From: Psettodes erumei
Taxonomy: Eukaryota > Chordata > Actinopteri > Pleuronectiformes > Psettodidae
DNA: 64,000 nt
Assembly: GCA_016785225.1 (NCBI GenBank)
Contig: JAFBJZ010000845.1
Coordinates: 258,501 to 322,500 of the forward strand
Direction of reading: 5' to 3'
The notes under the pieces were generated by a model. It was given only the letters and a program-made list of their open reading frames with translations. It ran no database searches and was not told the origin of the DNA. Below are positions 33,330 through 41,729 of this stretch, one piece after another; position 1 is the stretch's first letter, and every line of letters starts with the position of its first letter. The position numbers were made by a program, and so were the translations under genes.

Positions 33330-34492
33330 CTCCGCAGCAGGGGGAGTTTCATGGAGAAACGTCACGTGAATTATTTAGCAAATAAGCTTGAAATTAACTG
33401 GATGATTAAATACCGATCTGTTTGATCATTTAAGATCATCAAAGCGTCATTGTTCCTCAAGTATGCGCGTTTTAATGAATTGAAATGAAGCCCTGGCACG
33501 CTGCGATTCTCCCCCCCATCAACACTTTGTGTTTTCCTTCGAGTTTTGGGAGCCAATTATCCTCCTCTGCTGCAGAAAAGAGTTTCAGCATGAGAGATGT
33601 CAAAAAATGAAGCGAAGAGAGAGGAAAAAAAACAAACCTCTGACACCAAATTAGCTGTTGCTGATGTGACAGACGACAACAGCAGATTAGGTGTGTACAC
33701 CGGTGGGAATTTACAGGTGTTAGGCTCATGCAGACAGACAGCCTCATTAATTTGAACCAGGCTTCACGTTTGGCAAACCTCGCACCTGGATCCGCTCTTT
33801 TCTTTCCCTCCACTTTGTCGCCGAGCCGGAGGACTTTTTAATGAAAACTCCTGATGGCTTTCAGTTCATCTCTTTTTTTTTTTTTGTGAGTCGAGAACGA
33901 GCGCCGGCCAAGAAGGACAGGGTTTTTAATAACAGTCCAAATCCTGAGCCAAGTATTTTTTCTCTCTCTCTTAGACAAACAGAGCTAAAACCATCCGACT
34001 GGAGGCAGTTTATGGGTATTGACAAAGTGTCAATAATAAAAAATCCCAGCATTTAACAGTGTTTGCAGAGCTGCTCTTATGGAGAAATGTCACAGGGTTT
34101 TTCACGACCGCCGAGCAGGGATTTAACTGTTTCTCCAGGTTTTCTCTCCACCGCTCTCCTAATTTTGTTCCTCGCACTCCTGCTTTTTTTTTTTTTTTTA
34201 CAGCAGCTTACAGATTTTCCACCGAGGAAACTTCTCGAACACTAAACTTCTCTCTTTCTATAAAAGAAGCGTAAAACACTTTCTCACCTCTCTTCTTCTT
34301 CTCCCTGTGATCAGGATCCCCATAGATGTGGACCCCCTGACAGTCTTCGCCTCCCTGTCCCCGGAGGGCGTCCTCATCATCGAAGCTCGGCAGACGCCTC
34401 CGTATTACCTCTTCAGCAACGAGGGCTCCTCCCAGGGCGGCGACACGGAGGAGGTGGAGGTCCCCAAGCCCCAAGAGGCAGCCGTGGTCTAA
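27844..34492 (+). CDS. hspb8: Heat shock protein beta-8 (small heat-shock protein), complete, 3 exons
   Basis: HSPB8 is a cytosolic small heat-shock chaperone that works with BAG3 in selective autophagy of misfolded proteins. Exons 27844-28288, 30497-30560 and 34315-34492 give 228 residues (human 196). The N-terminus has RDPF and the DDDFGIPPFPDDL motif found in HSPB8 (human DDGFGMDPFPDDL). The alpha-crystallin domain starts about residue 119 with GEPWKVCVNVHSFKPEEL and runs through GKHEEKQEEGGIVTKNFTKK to PLTVFASLSPEGVLIIEA. Lys167 of FTKK matches human Lys141, the motor-neuropathy site. As usual for HSPB8 there is no C-terminal IxI/V motif. The extra length is in the N-terminal part (residues 60-118, Ser/Gly/Pro-rich). 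Start chosen at the first ATG after the TATA box. Neighbours srrm4 and ccdc60-like exons match human order. Confidence 0.95.
28289..30496 (+). other. hspb8: hspb8 intron 1
   Basis: No exon seen. It holds a G-rich tract with runs of up to about a dozen G (28870-28912), a CA repeat (29137-29170) and an A/T-poor, CpG-containing stretch at 29400-30100. Confidence 0.8.
30497..30560 (+). CDS. hspb8: hspb8 exon 2
   Basis: 64 nt, phase 1 in and phase 2 out, after a T-rich tract ending CGAAACAG. It encodes GKHEEKQEEGGIVTKNFTKK and Ile. The 64-nt length and phases are the same as in exon 2 of the HSPB1-like gene in this window. Confidence 0.93.
30561..34314 (+). other. hspb8: hspb8 intron 2
   Basis: No exon seen. 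It contains CA repeats at 32094-32128, a G run near 32368-32377 and a GT repeat at 33283-33328. Nothing else is recognisable. Confidence 0.8.
34315..34492 (+). CDS. hspb8: hspb8 exon 3
   Basis: Encodes the last beta strands of the crystallin domain (IPIDVDPLTVFASLSPEGVL) and the short C-terminus ending PKPQEAAVV with TAA at 34490-34492. Acceptor CCCTGTGATCAG. Confidence 0.94.
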
Positions 34493-35741
34493 ACCCCGAA
34501 ACCTTTCCCACTAACACGACAGATCACCCCGCACAACCAGTTACAAGTTTGATAGGAGATTAGTGGCCTTCAGCTTAATGTTGTAGCTAACCTGGAATTA
34601 CCATGTGCAGTCTGTCCCACGCTGCACCAGGCAAGACTTATATCTAGTTTTTTTTTTTTACAAGCCGTAGAAACAAAGACCCTTGTGAATCATACACCTG
34701 ATTTTTCCCAGGTTTGCCCAAATCTGTTCAGGGCTGCACCTCACAATTTTTTTCATCGTCGACTAATCTGCTGATTATTTTCTCAAATAATTTTGTCTGT
34801 CGGAAAAATCGTTTGCTTACAAGATACCTGTTCTGCTGATGTTCGATCAACAGTTGCAAAACCATGTCGATAGCTATGATAGGAGACTCAAACAAAGATT
34901 TATCAAAGATAAAATGGAAACACTTACCTGTAAGAAAAGGACCTAAATGATTAATGGACTTAGCCAATTACATTTTGGCTGTTTCCCTTTTAATTCAAAT
35001 TTCAGCTCAGAGTCTTTATCCCCATCAACAGTTTACTCTTTTATCCCAGCGACTTCCTCCGTGACAGAGATGATTACAGACCAGCTGGTTTGGTAAACAT
35101 GATTATGACGTCAGCATTTAACTGACGTCACGTTGCATGTTTTTGTGGGGACTGAAGCGACAGAGCCCTGATTTTAACATGATGCTTTAATATTGTACAC
35201 AGGTGTATCCTGAGGTTTATGCAAGAGCTTTTGGTCCACTGATGCATTTTAGGTCACAGTATTCTCAATGGACAGTAAGTTAATATACAGTCTGTAAACT
35301 CCTAAAGAATCAAATTTATATTTGTATTTATATTTACCTATATTACATTGACTTAGTGGAACAATCTTTGCATCAGACGTTATTGTATGTGATTTCTTTT
35401 GGTTTTAAAAAAAATGACAAATGTGCCTTTTTTTTCTTGGGTGCCTTGACTTCCTTCCACTGTTTATCCCTTTAGTTAATGAATGTCACTTAAACTGACA
35501 AGAAACGCAAGTTCTGTGTCTTCAGTAGAGGGTGAATTGTGTGCATTAATACTGTATTCTGCCAAAGTGTAGTGTAAATATACTTTAATATGTACCGATT
35601 CATTATAAATATTAAACCAAAGTGTTCCAGGTTTTGCAATACGGTGTGAATTTTGCCTTTTTGTATTTCGAGCGTTCACAATGACGGCTGCGTCCTCCTC
35701 TTCCTCGCCGCTGATGTCCACGTATTGGCTGATGCAATAAA
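34493..35741 (+). other. hspb8: hspb8 3' UTR with candidate poly(A) signal AATAAA at 35736-35741
   Basis: About 1.25 kb without coding potential, ending at GCAATAAAATATG. It is AT-rich toward the 3' end, as fish 3' UTRs often are. A degraded interspersed repeat lies inside it (34725-34960). The 3' end is inferred from the AATAAA. Confidence 0.5.
34725..34960. mobile_element. Degraded teleost interspersed repeat in hspb8 3' UTR
   Basis: CAGGGCTGCACCTCACAATT, TCATCGTCGACTAATCTGCT, GATTATTTTCTCAAATAATT resembles the fish repeat that begins CAGGGCTGCAACTAACGATT and continues with ATTAATCTGCCGATTATTTT. Its start is the best-preserved part. Confidence 0.55.
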
Positions 35742-36544
35742 ATATGTCCAGCCGGTCCCTCGGTGTGTCTGTCTAACATCTGTGTCTTTTATTGAGCGCC
35801 GTGGCGCTCGCAGGCCCGGTTCCAGGGATCCAGGGAGCCTGCGGTGTTATTGTTGGATAACAGAGGGAATTGGGCAGCAGATTAGCGGAGAGCTTAGTGC
35901 TGGGTGAGAGTGGCACTGCTGTGTTCTGCAGAATGGGGCGAACACGCTCGGGCAGCACTGCCAGGGCTTTAGAATGCGATTGCAAAAAAAAAAAAAAAAA
36001 AAAGTTGGGGCCGTTCCATTGCATGTTGTGTGATGCAAAAAAAAAAAAAAAAAAAAAAATGTAATCTTCTCTGTGTATTGGAATCAAGAGGGATGATCAG
36101 TTTGGGTTTTAAGAAAGTTTCCAAACTGGAACCGCAGTGTGGAAACAACAAAAGGCCTCTGCAGCTTTGTGCCATGTGCCAGCTCACAAAAAAAAAACAA
36201 CAAACTGATGTATTTATCGGTATTAGCTGATATCTGTGGACTTGTGCTGCCATGGCAACAGCATAAGTGGAATCCCGCCAGCTTTTCTCCTTTGGCATGT
36301 TACTCATGTAGACGTGGCCGCTGCACAGCTGCGCTAACGTATATTGCATCTGATTAATGTCAGAACCTCCTCGGAGCTGAAACAGCAGGATCATCAATCA
36401 CTTCCTAAACTTTACAAGCACGTGTGTTTTCCGAGGCGAATACGATGCTCGGTCGTAAATTGACACGCCTGCAGTCAAAGCTGAGAGGAGCGTGTAAACG
36501 TAATGACACTCAAAACAATATATAACATTTTCATATGCTCGTGC
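35742..36544. other. Gap between convergent hspb8 and HSPB1-like 3' ends
   Basis: No coding potential seen. It contains two A runs of about 20 nt (35984-36003 and 36038-36059), each preceded by a TGC-ending word, 34 bases apart. A shorter A run lies at 36188-36196. Confidence 0.6.
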
Positions 36545-36550
36545 TTTATT
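36545..36550 (-). terminator. Poly(A) signal of HSPB1-like gene
   Basis: TTTATT on the + strand is AATAAA on the - strand, about 140 bases after the stop codon of the HSPB1-like gene. That would give it a short 3' UTR. Confidence 0.5.
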
Positions 36551-36690
36551 GGAGCTCCAAAGACAGCAGAGTTATATGGCTGTTGTATATCTTTTGTGGA
36601 GACCTGATGCAGGGAAAGCTATGCGGGCTGTGTCTGTGTTTTGTCGGTATGCCGTGTGTGCGCAGCATTTTAGCGATGCTGTGTTTGTGT

Positions 36691-37260
36691 CTACTCAGTG
36701 TGTTCTTGTTTTATGTCAGGAGCCTCCAGCTCCTGGCTCGGGACCTCGCTCTCTGGACTCTTGCCCGGCTCCGGCTCCTCGGGCTGGGTGATCTCCTCAG
36801 CAGCCTCCGCTGAGCCTGCCGTTACCTGGATCTCTTCATCCGCGGCCGTTTCTTTGTGTTCCGACTGTTGGGCCGCGTCTGCATCCGGACTCTCCTGGCT
36901 TTCCTGGACTTCGTGGTGCTCAGGAGAATCTGCAAGACTCTCTGTGCCTTCGCCATCTGCGGACGCCGGAGGCTGGGACTCTTCAGCTGGCTGTTCACGG
37001 GCCTCCTCCTCCTCCTCTTCCCTCCTCTCTTCCTGCTGCTGAGGCTCAGCTGGGGCATCGCCAGGGTGGGCCTGATCACCGTGGACCTCGGGTGGAGACT
37101 CCTCCTCCCCGTGATCCTCTGCAGGCGGAACCTCTTGGGCCTCTGGTGCTGTGCTGCTATCCGGGTCTGTCTCGGTAGTTTCCTCTGTTTCGTGTTTTTC
37201 TTCCTGTTCCCCAGTAACCTCGTGTTTTTCTTCCTGTTCCCCAGTAACCTCCAGCTCCAC
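36691..37260 (-). CDS. HSPB1-like exon 4: 189-residue acidic tail
   Basis: 570 nt, open throughout, ending in a stop at 36691-36693. It begins VELEVTGEQEEKHE, repeats VTGEQEEKHE, then continues Glu/Gln/Pro/Ser/Ala-rich (EEREEE-type runs, EEITQPEEPEPGKSPESE) and ends DIKQEHTE. The acceptor is TGCACAAATGCAG. Composition suggests a disordered acidic tail. The absence of stops over 190 codons and joining in phase 0 support it as coding. An antisense + strand frame is also open for part of it, but it is Ser/Trp/Cys-rich and not protein-like. Confidence 0.78.
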   Translation of the reverse strand: MELEVTGEQEEKHEVTGEQEEKHETEETTETDPDSSTAPEAQEVPPAEDHGEEESPPEVHGDQAHPGDAPAEPQQQEERREEEEEEAREQPAEESQPPASADGEGTESLADSPEHHEVQESQESPDADAAQQSEHKETAADEEIQVTAGSAEAAEEITQPEEPEPGKSPESEVPSQELEAPDIKQEHTE

Positions 37261-38551
37261 CTGCATTTGTGCATAAATATGTAGGAACATATTCGTGAAA
37301 TGAAATGAGTGCTTAAGATTAAAGGTGAGTGAGAGGAATATGGAAGTGGAGGCAACCAGCGTGTCGTGAAAATCCCCAATTAAAAGGAGGAGCATGACAT
37401 TGAGAAACTCCTGCTTTACATGTAAACAAAACATCCCAGTTGAAAATCACCTTTATGGGAATGTTAATGGCAGCAGGAACAGAGGTTTCGGGAACTGGAG
37501 CTTCCACGGTCAGGATCCCATCAACAGAAAGCGTAGATGTGACTTTGGTGACATCGACTTCAACCGGGAGCCTGAAAGAGACAGGATCCCGTCATACGAA
37601 ACACGCAATGCCTCATTTTTCAGCTCAGCGAGCATTTCAGAGCTGCATTCATGGCTGCTGGCTTTAAGAACAGCTGAATCAGCGCATGTAACGTGTGCAG
37701 GTTAACATCAGTGTTTGCTTCACATACCTGTATTTCCTTGTAAAACATCTGGCAATAAATCCATGCTCGTCTGGCCTCTCCTCGTGCCTCCCTGGGGATG
37801 GATTACCGTTTATGGGGGAAGGAATGTGAGGACACAGAGGAATCAAGCAACGCAGAGAAGCCACTCAACACAGAAATTAATTTCTGCCACAGAGCTGTGA
37901 TTTTTAATTTCCCCGGGCACATCATTTACGCAGCATTCTAATTTTGTTACATCCAGCTTGCTTTCCATCAGTGTTAAGTTTTAAGGGGGTTTATTCTGTG
38001 AACTGTGGGAGAACTCTATCTCGATAACTCTGTTACTCTTTGAGATAATAATATTAGATAGATAAGTGCATTGGCATTGCATTAAGGGTAGAAACTATCC
38101 TGAGTAAAAAGCAATTAGTAATGTTAATAAAGTGAAGTTTTAAAGCTGTTTTAATTAACAGAGCTGTAAGCCAGTGTTCTGTACCTCCGACCTCCAGGAA
38201 TCCATCTTTGACGCTGAGGGAAATCTCCGCGGGGGAGAAGTGAGCCACGTCCAGGCTGACTCTCCACTTGCACTGCTCCGTGCTAATCTTCTGGCTGGGC
38301 TGATGCATCGACCCGGAGATGTAGGGCACGAACAGCGGAGCGGCTACGTACCCCGGCCAAGCAAATGCTGCCAAACTCCTCTGGAGCCAGTCCACATTCA
38401 TCCACCATGGGTCCCCCGGCTCCAGGAAAGGCGGCAGGCCAACATCCTGATTGAAAAGCCTGCTGGACTGCCACCATTTTCTCTGGGGGTACCAGGGGCC
38501 ACCCTTGCTGTGCTCCCCACATGACAGCTCTGTTTTGGCCTGTTCACTCAT
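36691..38551 (-). CDS. HSPB1 (Hsp27)-like small heat-shock protein with long acidic C-terminal tail, 4 exons
   Basis: Exons in transcript order: 38551-38185, 37791-37728, 37571-37451, 37260-36691, all GT-AG with matching phases; 373 residues against about 200 for usual HSPB1. The N-terminus has WWQSSRLFNQDVGLPPF and AWPGYV, as in HSPB1 (SRLFDQAFGLP, WPGYV). The crystallin domain (about 94-175) has WRVSLDVAHFSP, RHEERPDEHGFIARCFTRKY and LSVDGILTVEAP. Cys138 and Arg141 match human HSPB1 Cys137 and Arg140. An IPI motif at 181-183 matches the C-terminal IPV. Exon 4 then adds 189 Glu/Gln/Pro-rich residues with no Cys. It converges on hspb8. It is clearly an HSPB1-type protein; in databases it could be named hspb1-like or hspb15, which I cannot settle. 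It is a chaperone of the cytosol by family; the role of the tail is unknown. Confidence 0.85.
37191..37250. repeat. Perfect 30-bp tandem duplication in the acidic-tail exon
   Basis: Two identical 30-base units, 37191-37220 and 37221-37250. On the - strand they encode the ten-residue repeat VTGEQEEKHE twice. The lack of any difference between copies suggests a recent duplication. Confidence 0.95.
37451..37571 (-). CDS. HSPB1-like exon 3
   Basis: 121 nt encoding LPVEVDVTKVTSTLSVDGIL, TVEAPVPETSVP and AAINIPIK. It ends exactly after the IPI motif, in phase 0, with donor GTGATT. In most HSPB1 genes the protein ends about twenty residues after this motif. Confidence 0.85.
37728..37791 (-). CDS. 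HSPB1-like exon 2
   Basis: 64 nt, encoding GRHEERPDEHGFIARCFTRK and Tyr plus two bases. Acceptor CATCCCCAG, donor GTATGT. This is the most conserved part; human HSPB1 reads [20 protein letters not shown]. Confidence 0.9.
38185..38551 (-). CDS. HSPB1-like exon 1
   Basis: Begins MSEQAKTELSCGEHSKGG and ends KDGFLEVG plus one base, with donor GTACAG. It covers the Trp-rich N-terminal region and the first crystallin strands. The ATG is the first after the TATA box at 38783-38791. Confidence 0.85.
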
Positions 38552-38782
38552 GTTTCAAGAAGAATGAAAATCACAGGGGGGAGGGAAAAGAAAAACTCTG
38601 GGAGAAGATGAAATATGGCGCCCCCCCTGTTTTTTGATGACAGTCAGCGAGTTACTTTTTTGTACTCTCTGAGTTAACTCGCTGAAATTCCGGCAATTAA
38701 AATCGACTTAATGAGTGAGGGAATTGATAAAAGAAAGATTCGCCAAAGCGGAGTGTGTTGAGACAGAGCAGTCTCTGAGGGG

Positions 38783-38791
38783 CTTTATATA
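38783..38791 (-). promoter_or_regulatory. TATA box of HSPB1-like gene
   Basis: On the - strand TATATAAAG preceded by GGAGGGC, about 232 bases before the ATG at 38551. Transcription would start around 38755. I saw no perfect heat-shock element between the two. Confidence 0.55.
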
Positions 38792-38899
38792 GCCCTCCTG
38801 TCTGTTTTAGCACTTATTAAGCACTCATGCCGATCCCATGAGAGGGGTGTGTGGGCATGGGGTGATGGGTGTGGAGGGAAGGCCGCTACCTCTCGCTGG

Positions 38900-40840
38900 C
38901 CTGAAGAACGGCCGGCAACTAATTAGTCGTATTTTTAACTTTTAAGGGCACGATGGCAAATAGCAGACGGTTGGCTGAGAGTAGTTTGTGTCTGAACTGT
39001 TGCATCTGGTGCCTCAAGGCTGTTCTTCTCACATCTCAGTGAACTCTATTCTGTCAGCGGTGACTGGGCTCCTCAGTCTTGTCATGAGCTAGTGATAGTG
39101 TCTCCTCCCCCCCTGTGTTTCACCCCTCAGAGGGCACGGAGCGGCATCAGTTTGCATGGAGCATGAAATACCTCTGCTAGAGGCTGAGAAGGACGGGGAA
39201 AAAAATGCTCTTTTTGTGTGTTATCTCAAACATTTCAGCGGCATGTGTGTGTACTGAGTGTGCAAAGATCACTTCTAGTCTATTTTTTTTCGTTCGCTCT
39301 GCAGGGTTATTATTGTTCCCCTCTTTTATCAAGTGTGACAGACTTGTCAGGGTTTTCATTTTTAGAGCCGTGTGCCCTGAGATCCCGGCCTACTGTCCGC
39401 TGGAGCACAGAGCAGATTGAACAGATGTTTCTGACACTTGAAGTGATGCCTCACCCACAGATTCTGTCCGTAGGACACGCTGGGAGAGGTTAAATTAGGA
39501 TTCTCTGCTGCTCCTGCTGCTGGAGTTGCCTGAAAAATTGGTTTCCCTGTTTGTACCTTAGAGACTTAAAGAGACTTACATCCTGGTCACGTCAGAGACA
39601 CATGCATGTATGCCCACAGTGCAATAAGGTCTCCACGCTATCATTCAGAAATAGTTTGAGATGACACTTGGAGAAATATAGCTCTTTTTTTAAAGAATTT
39701 TTTCCTGCATGTCCAGTGAGGTGAAATGTCCTAGTGAGAGAGACAAAAAACAGCAAAAAAACACTTGCTGGTGATGCTCATGTAGATTTCCAGGCACCAA
39801 ACTCCACAGACTGAATTCACTGATTAGTTCCTCTTGTCTGGTCTGTAATTAGTGGCAGAGGGTTGAGTCGGTCCAGCCCAACAGAGTCAACTGTTTCCTG
39901 ACTTTTCCACACTTCCCTTTGTCTGCATCATGAAATGGATAATTAGTCACAAGATGATTGTAGTGTAATTTTTACAATTAGTAGGTTGAGAGCTTTCCAG
40001 GTTGATCTCTCAGCTGCATGGACCAGAGAGATGGAGCATGAAAAGGTAGATTAATGGCCTGAGAGTAAATTGCTATTGATCCAGCAACATTATCATGATT
40101 TATTCATTTGGATTGGATGCATGCAGCGATTTCGAAACCAAATATCACATGAGCTGCCGGCTTACTTCGGCCAATATCAGCATGTTCACAATGTTTTACT
40201 TGGGATTGTTGGTTTCACAACACCTGGGAGTGATATAATCTGCAGGTTGTAAGATTTATGTACGACATCTCAGAATATGAAAAACATAAAATCAGACTGA
40301 TTGCATCATCTCTAATTTTAAAACTATATATATTTCCTTGATGGACCTATATCTTGGGAATCCAACTACAATGAACAGCTAACTAAATGAAGCTGTGGAT
40401 TAAACAAATCATGATGCAGAATTAAAAAACTAGCTAACTAGCTACACTCCTGCTAAATTTAGCTAACTAGCCAGCATCCTAAGCTAACATTAGTGAAATT
40501 AGCTCGTGTAACTTGGAGTGGTTAAGGTGTCTTTAAAACACATGCTGTCAACAAATATTCATTTATTTTAAGACGAAAAACCAGAAAGTGGTGGTGGAAG
40601 TGCTTTTCCGCTCACAACCTCTAAAAACTGCAATTTTATTTATTTATTGTTTTGTAGACTTTTTTCCCAACAATTAGCCATTATAAAAAGTATAAAATTT
40701 AGACTGTGTAATCACACACAGTGCGATATGAATAGGCACCTGGTCGGTCGTTATTGCCTCGCTTAGTATTAATTAATTAATTAATATTAATCTTTCATCC
40801 ACCGTCATGATTAATCACGTCACGGCAGCCGGTCTGATTG
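38900..40840. other. Intergenic, no gene recognised
   Basis: AT-rich with stops in all frames. It includes GCTA-rich words (TTAGCTAAC types, 40425-40510) and an ATTAATTAATTAATTAATATTAAT palindromic patch at about 40768-40791. No exon with good splice signals was found. Confidence 0.5.
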
Positions 40841-40849
40841 GGTCCGACC

Positions 40850-41240
40850 GACCGGATGACTTTGGATGACTTTTACTTCCGTGTGGGCGGGGCTTATTTA
40901 ACGTAGTCACGGGAAACAGACGCCGAAGTTTGGCGTCAGTGTTAAAGTTGCGGTCAAACATATCGGCACTAACACTCACTTACAACCCCCGTCCGCTCTG
41001 CGGCTTCTCGCCACGACTCGTCGGAATAATCCGCCGACTCCGCATCCATCTGTCTCTGGTTTGTGAACGCACACCGGCGGGAATCATGGCCGCCCAAAGC
41101 GGCACCTGATCCGGCAGAGCGGCCGAGAAGCTCCCCCGGAGACCGGGTGAAGCGCCCGGACAGGCCCGACCGTCTGGAACCCAAAGCAGAGAGCCTGAGT
41201 ACGCGACAAAAACAGCAACGACACGCGGGAAAAGGTATTT
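40850..41240. promoter_or_regulatory. GC-rich promoter-like segment, possibly bidirectional
   Basis: CpG-rich, with a GGGCGGGGC box at about 40886-40894, standing out from the AT-rich flanks. It holds a possible - strand first exon (40984-41049). It lies at the place expected for the 5' end of a ccdc60-like gene on the + strand. Promoter activity is inferred from composition only. Confidence 0.35.
40984..41049 (-). CDS. Candidate first coding exon on - strand, unknown gene
   Basis: CAGATGG start context, then 22 codons reading MDAESADYSDESWREAAERT, Gly, Val, then GTAAGTGAG, a near-ideal donor, in phase 0. Without splicing the frame stops five codons later. I do not recognise the protein and found no following exon in the roughly 2.2 kb before the next - strand gene. 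It could be a divergent non-coding transcript or chance. Confidence 0.22.
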
Positions 41241-41284
41241 CCGTTCCCGACGTACGTCACATTCAATGCACTTTGTTTGTTTGT

Positions 41285-41285
41285 T

Positions 41286-41379
<94 letters not shown>
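41285..41379. repeat. (GT)n microsatellite with TTTG interruptions
   Basis: About 90 bases of GT repeat interrupted once by TTTGTTTG; preceded by (TTTG)n. Another GT repeat lies at 41694-41724. Confidence 0.92.
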
Positions 41380-41382
<3 letters not shown>

Positions 41383-41691
41383 AGTGTAAAGCAGGATGAG
41401 AGATTTCATACTCTGGCAAGATGAGCCTCCCCTCCCACAGAAAACACATCATCACCAAATCATTTTGATGTCTTGAATCAGGATTAACTTCAAAGATCAC
41501 TGGCAGTTTATTCATCTCACCCAAAATAATTCTCTCTGTGCTATCTTTTTTCTTTTTTTTCTTCTTCTTCCTCTTCTTCTTCTTCCCAATTTCTGATTCA
41601 TCCCATCCCGTCTGGCAGCAGCTAAAGATCAGAAAATCTTCATGGTCCCTCCTGCTTTCGCTCTCTAATGCCCTTCTGAAGTGATATTTTC

Positions 41692-41728
<37 letters not shown>

Positions 41729-41729
41729 A

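Noticed and set aside
36698..37284. + strand open frames opposite the acidic-tail exon
   Set aside because: Ser/Trp/Cys- or Leu/Phe-rich antisense readings of Glu-rich codons; the - strand frame joins correctly to sHSP exons.
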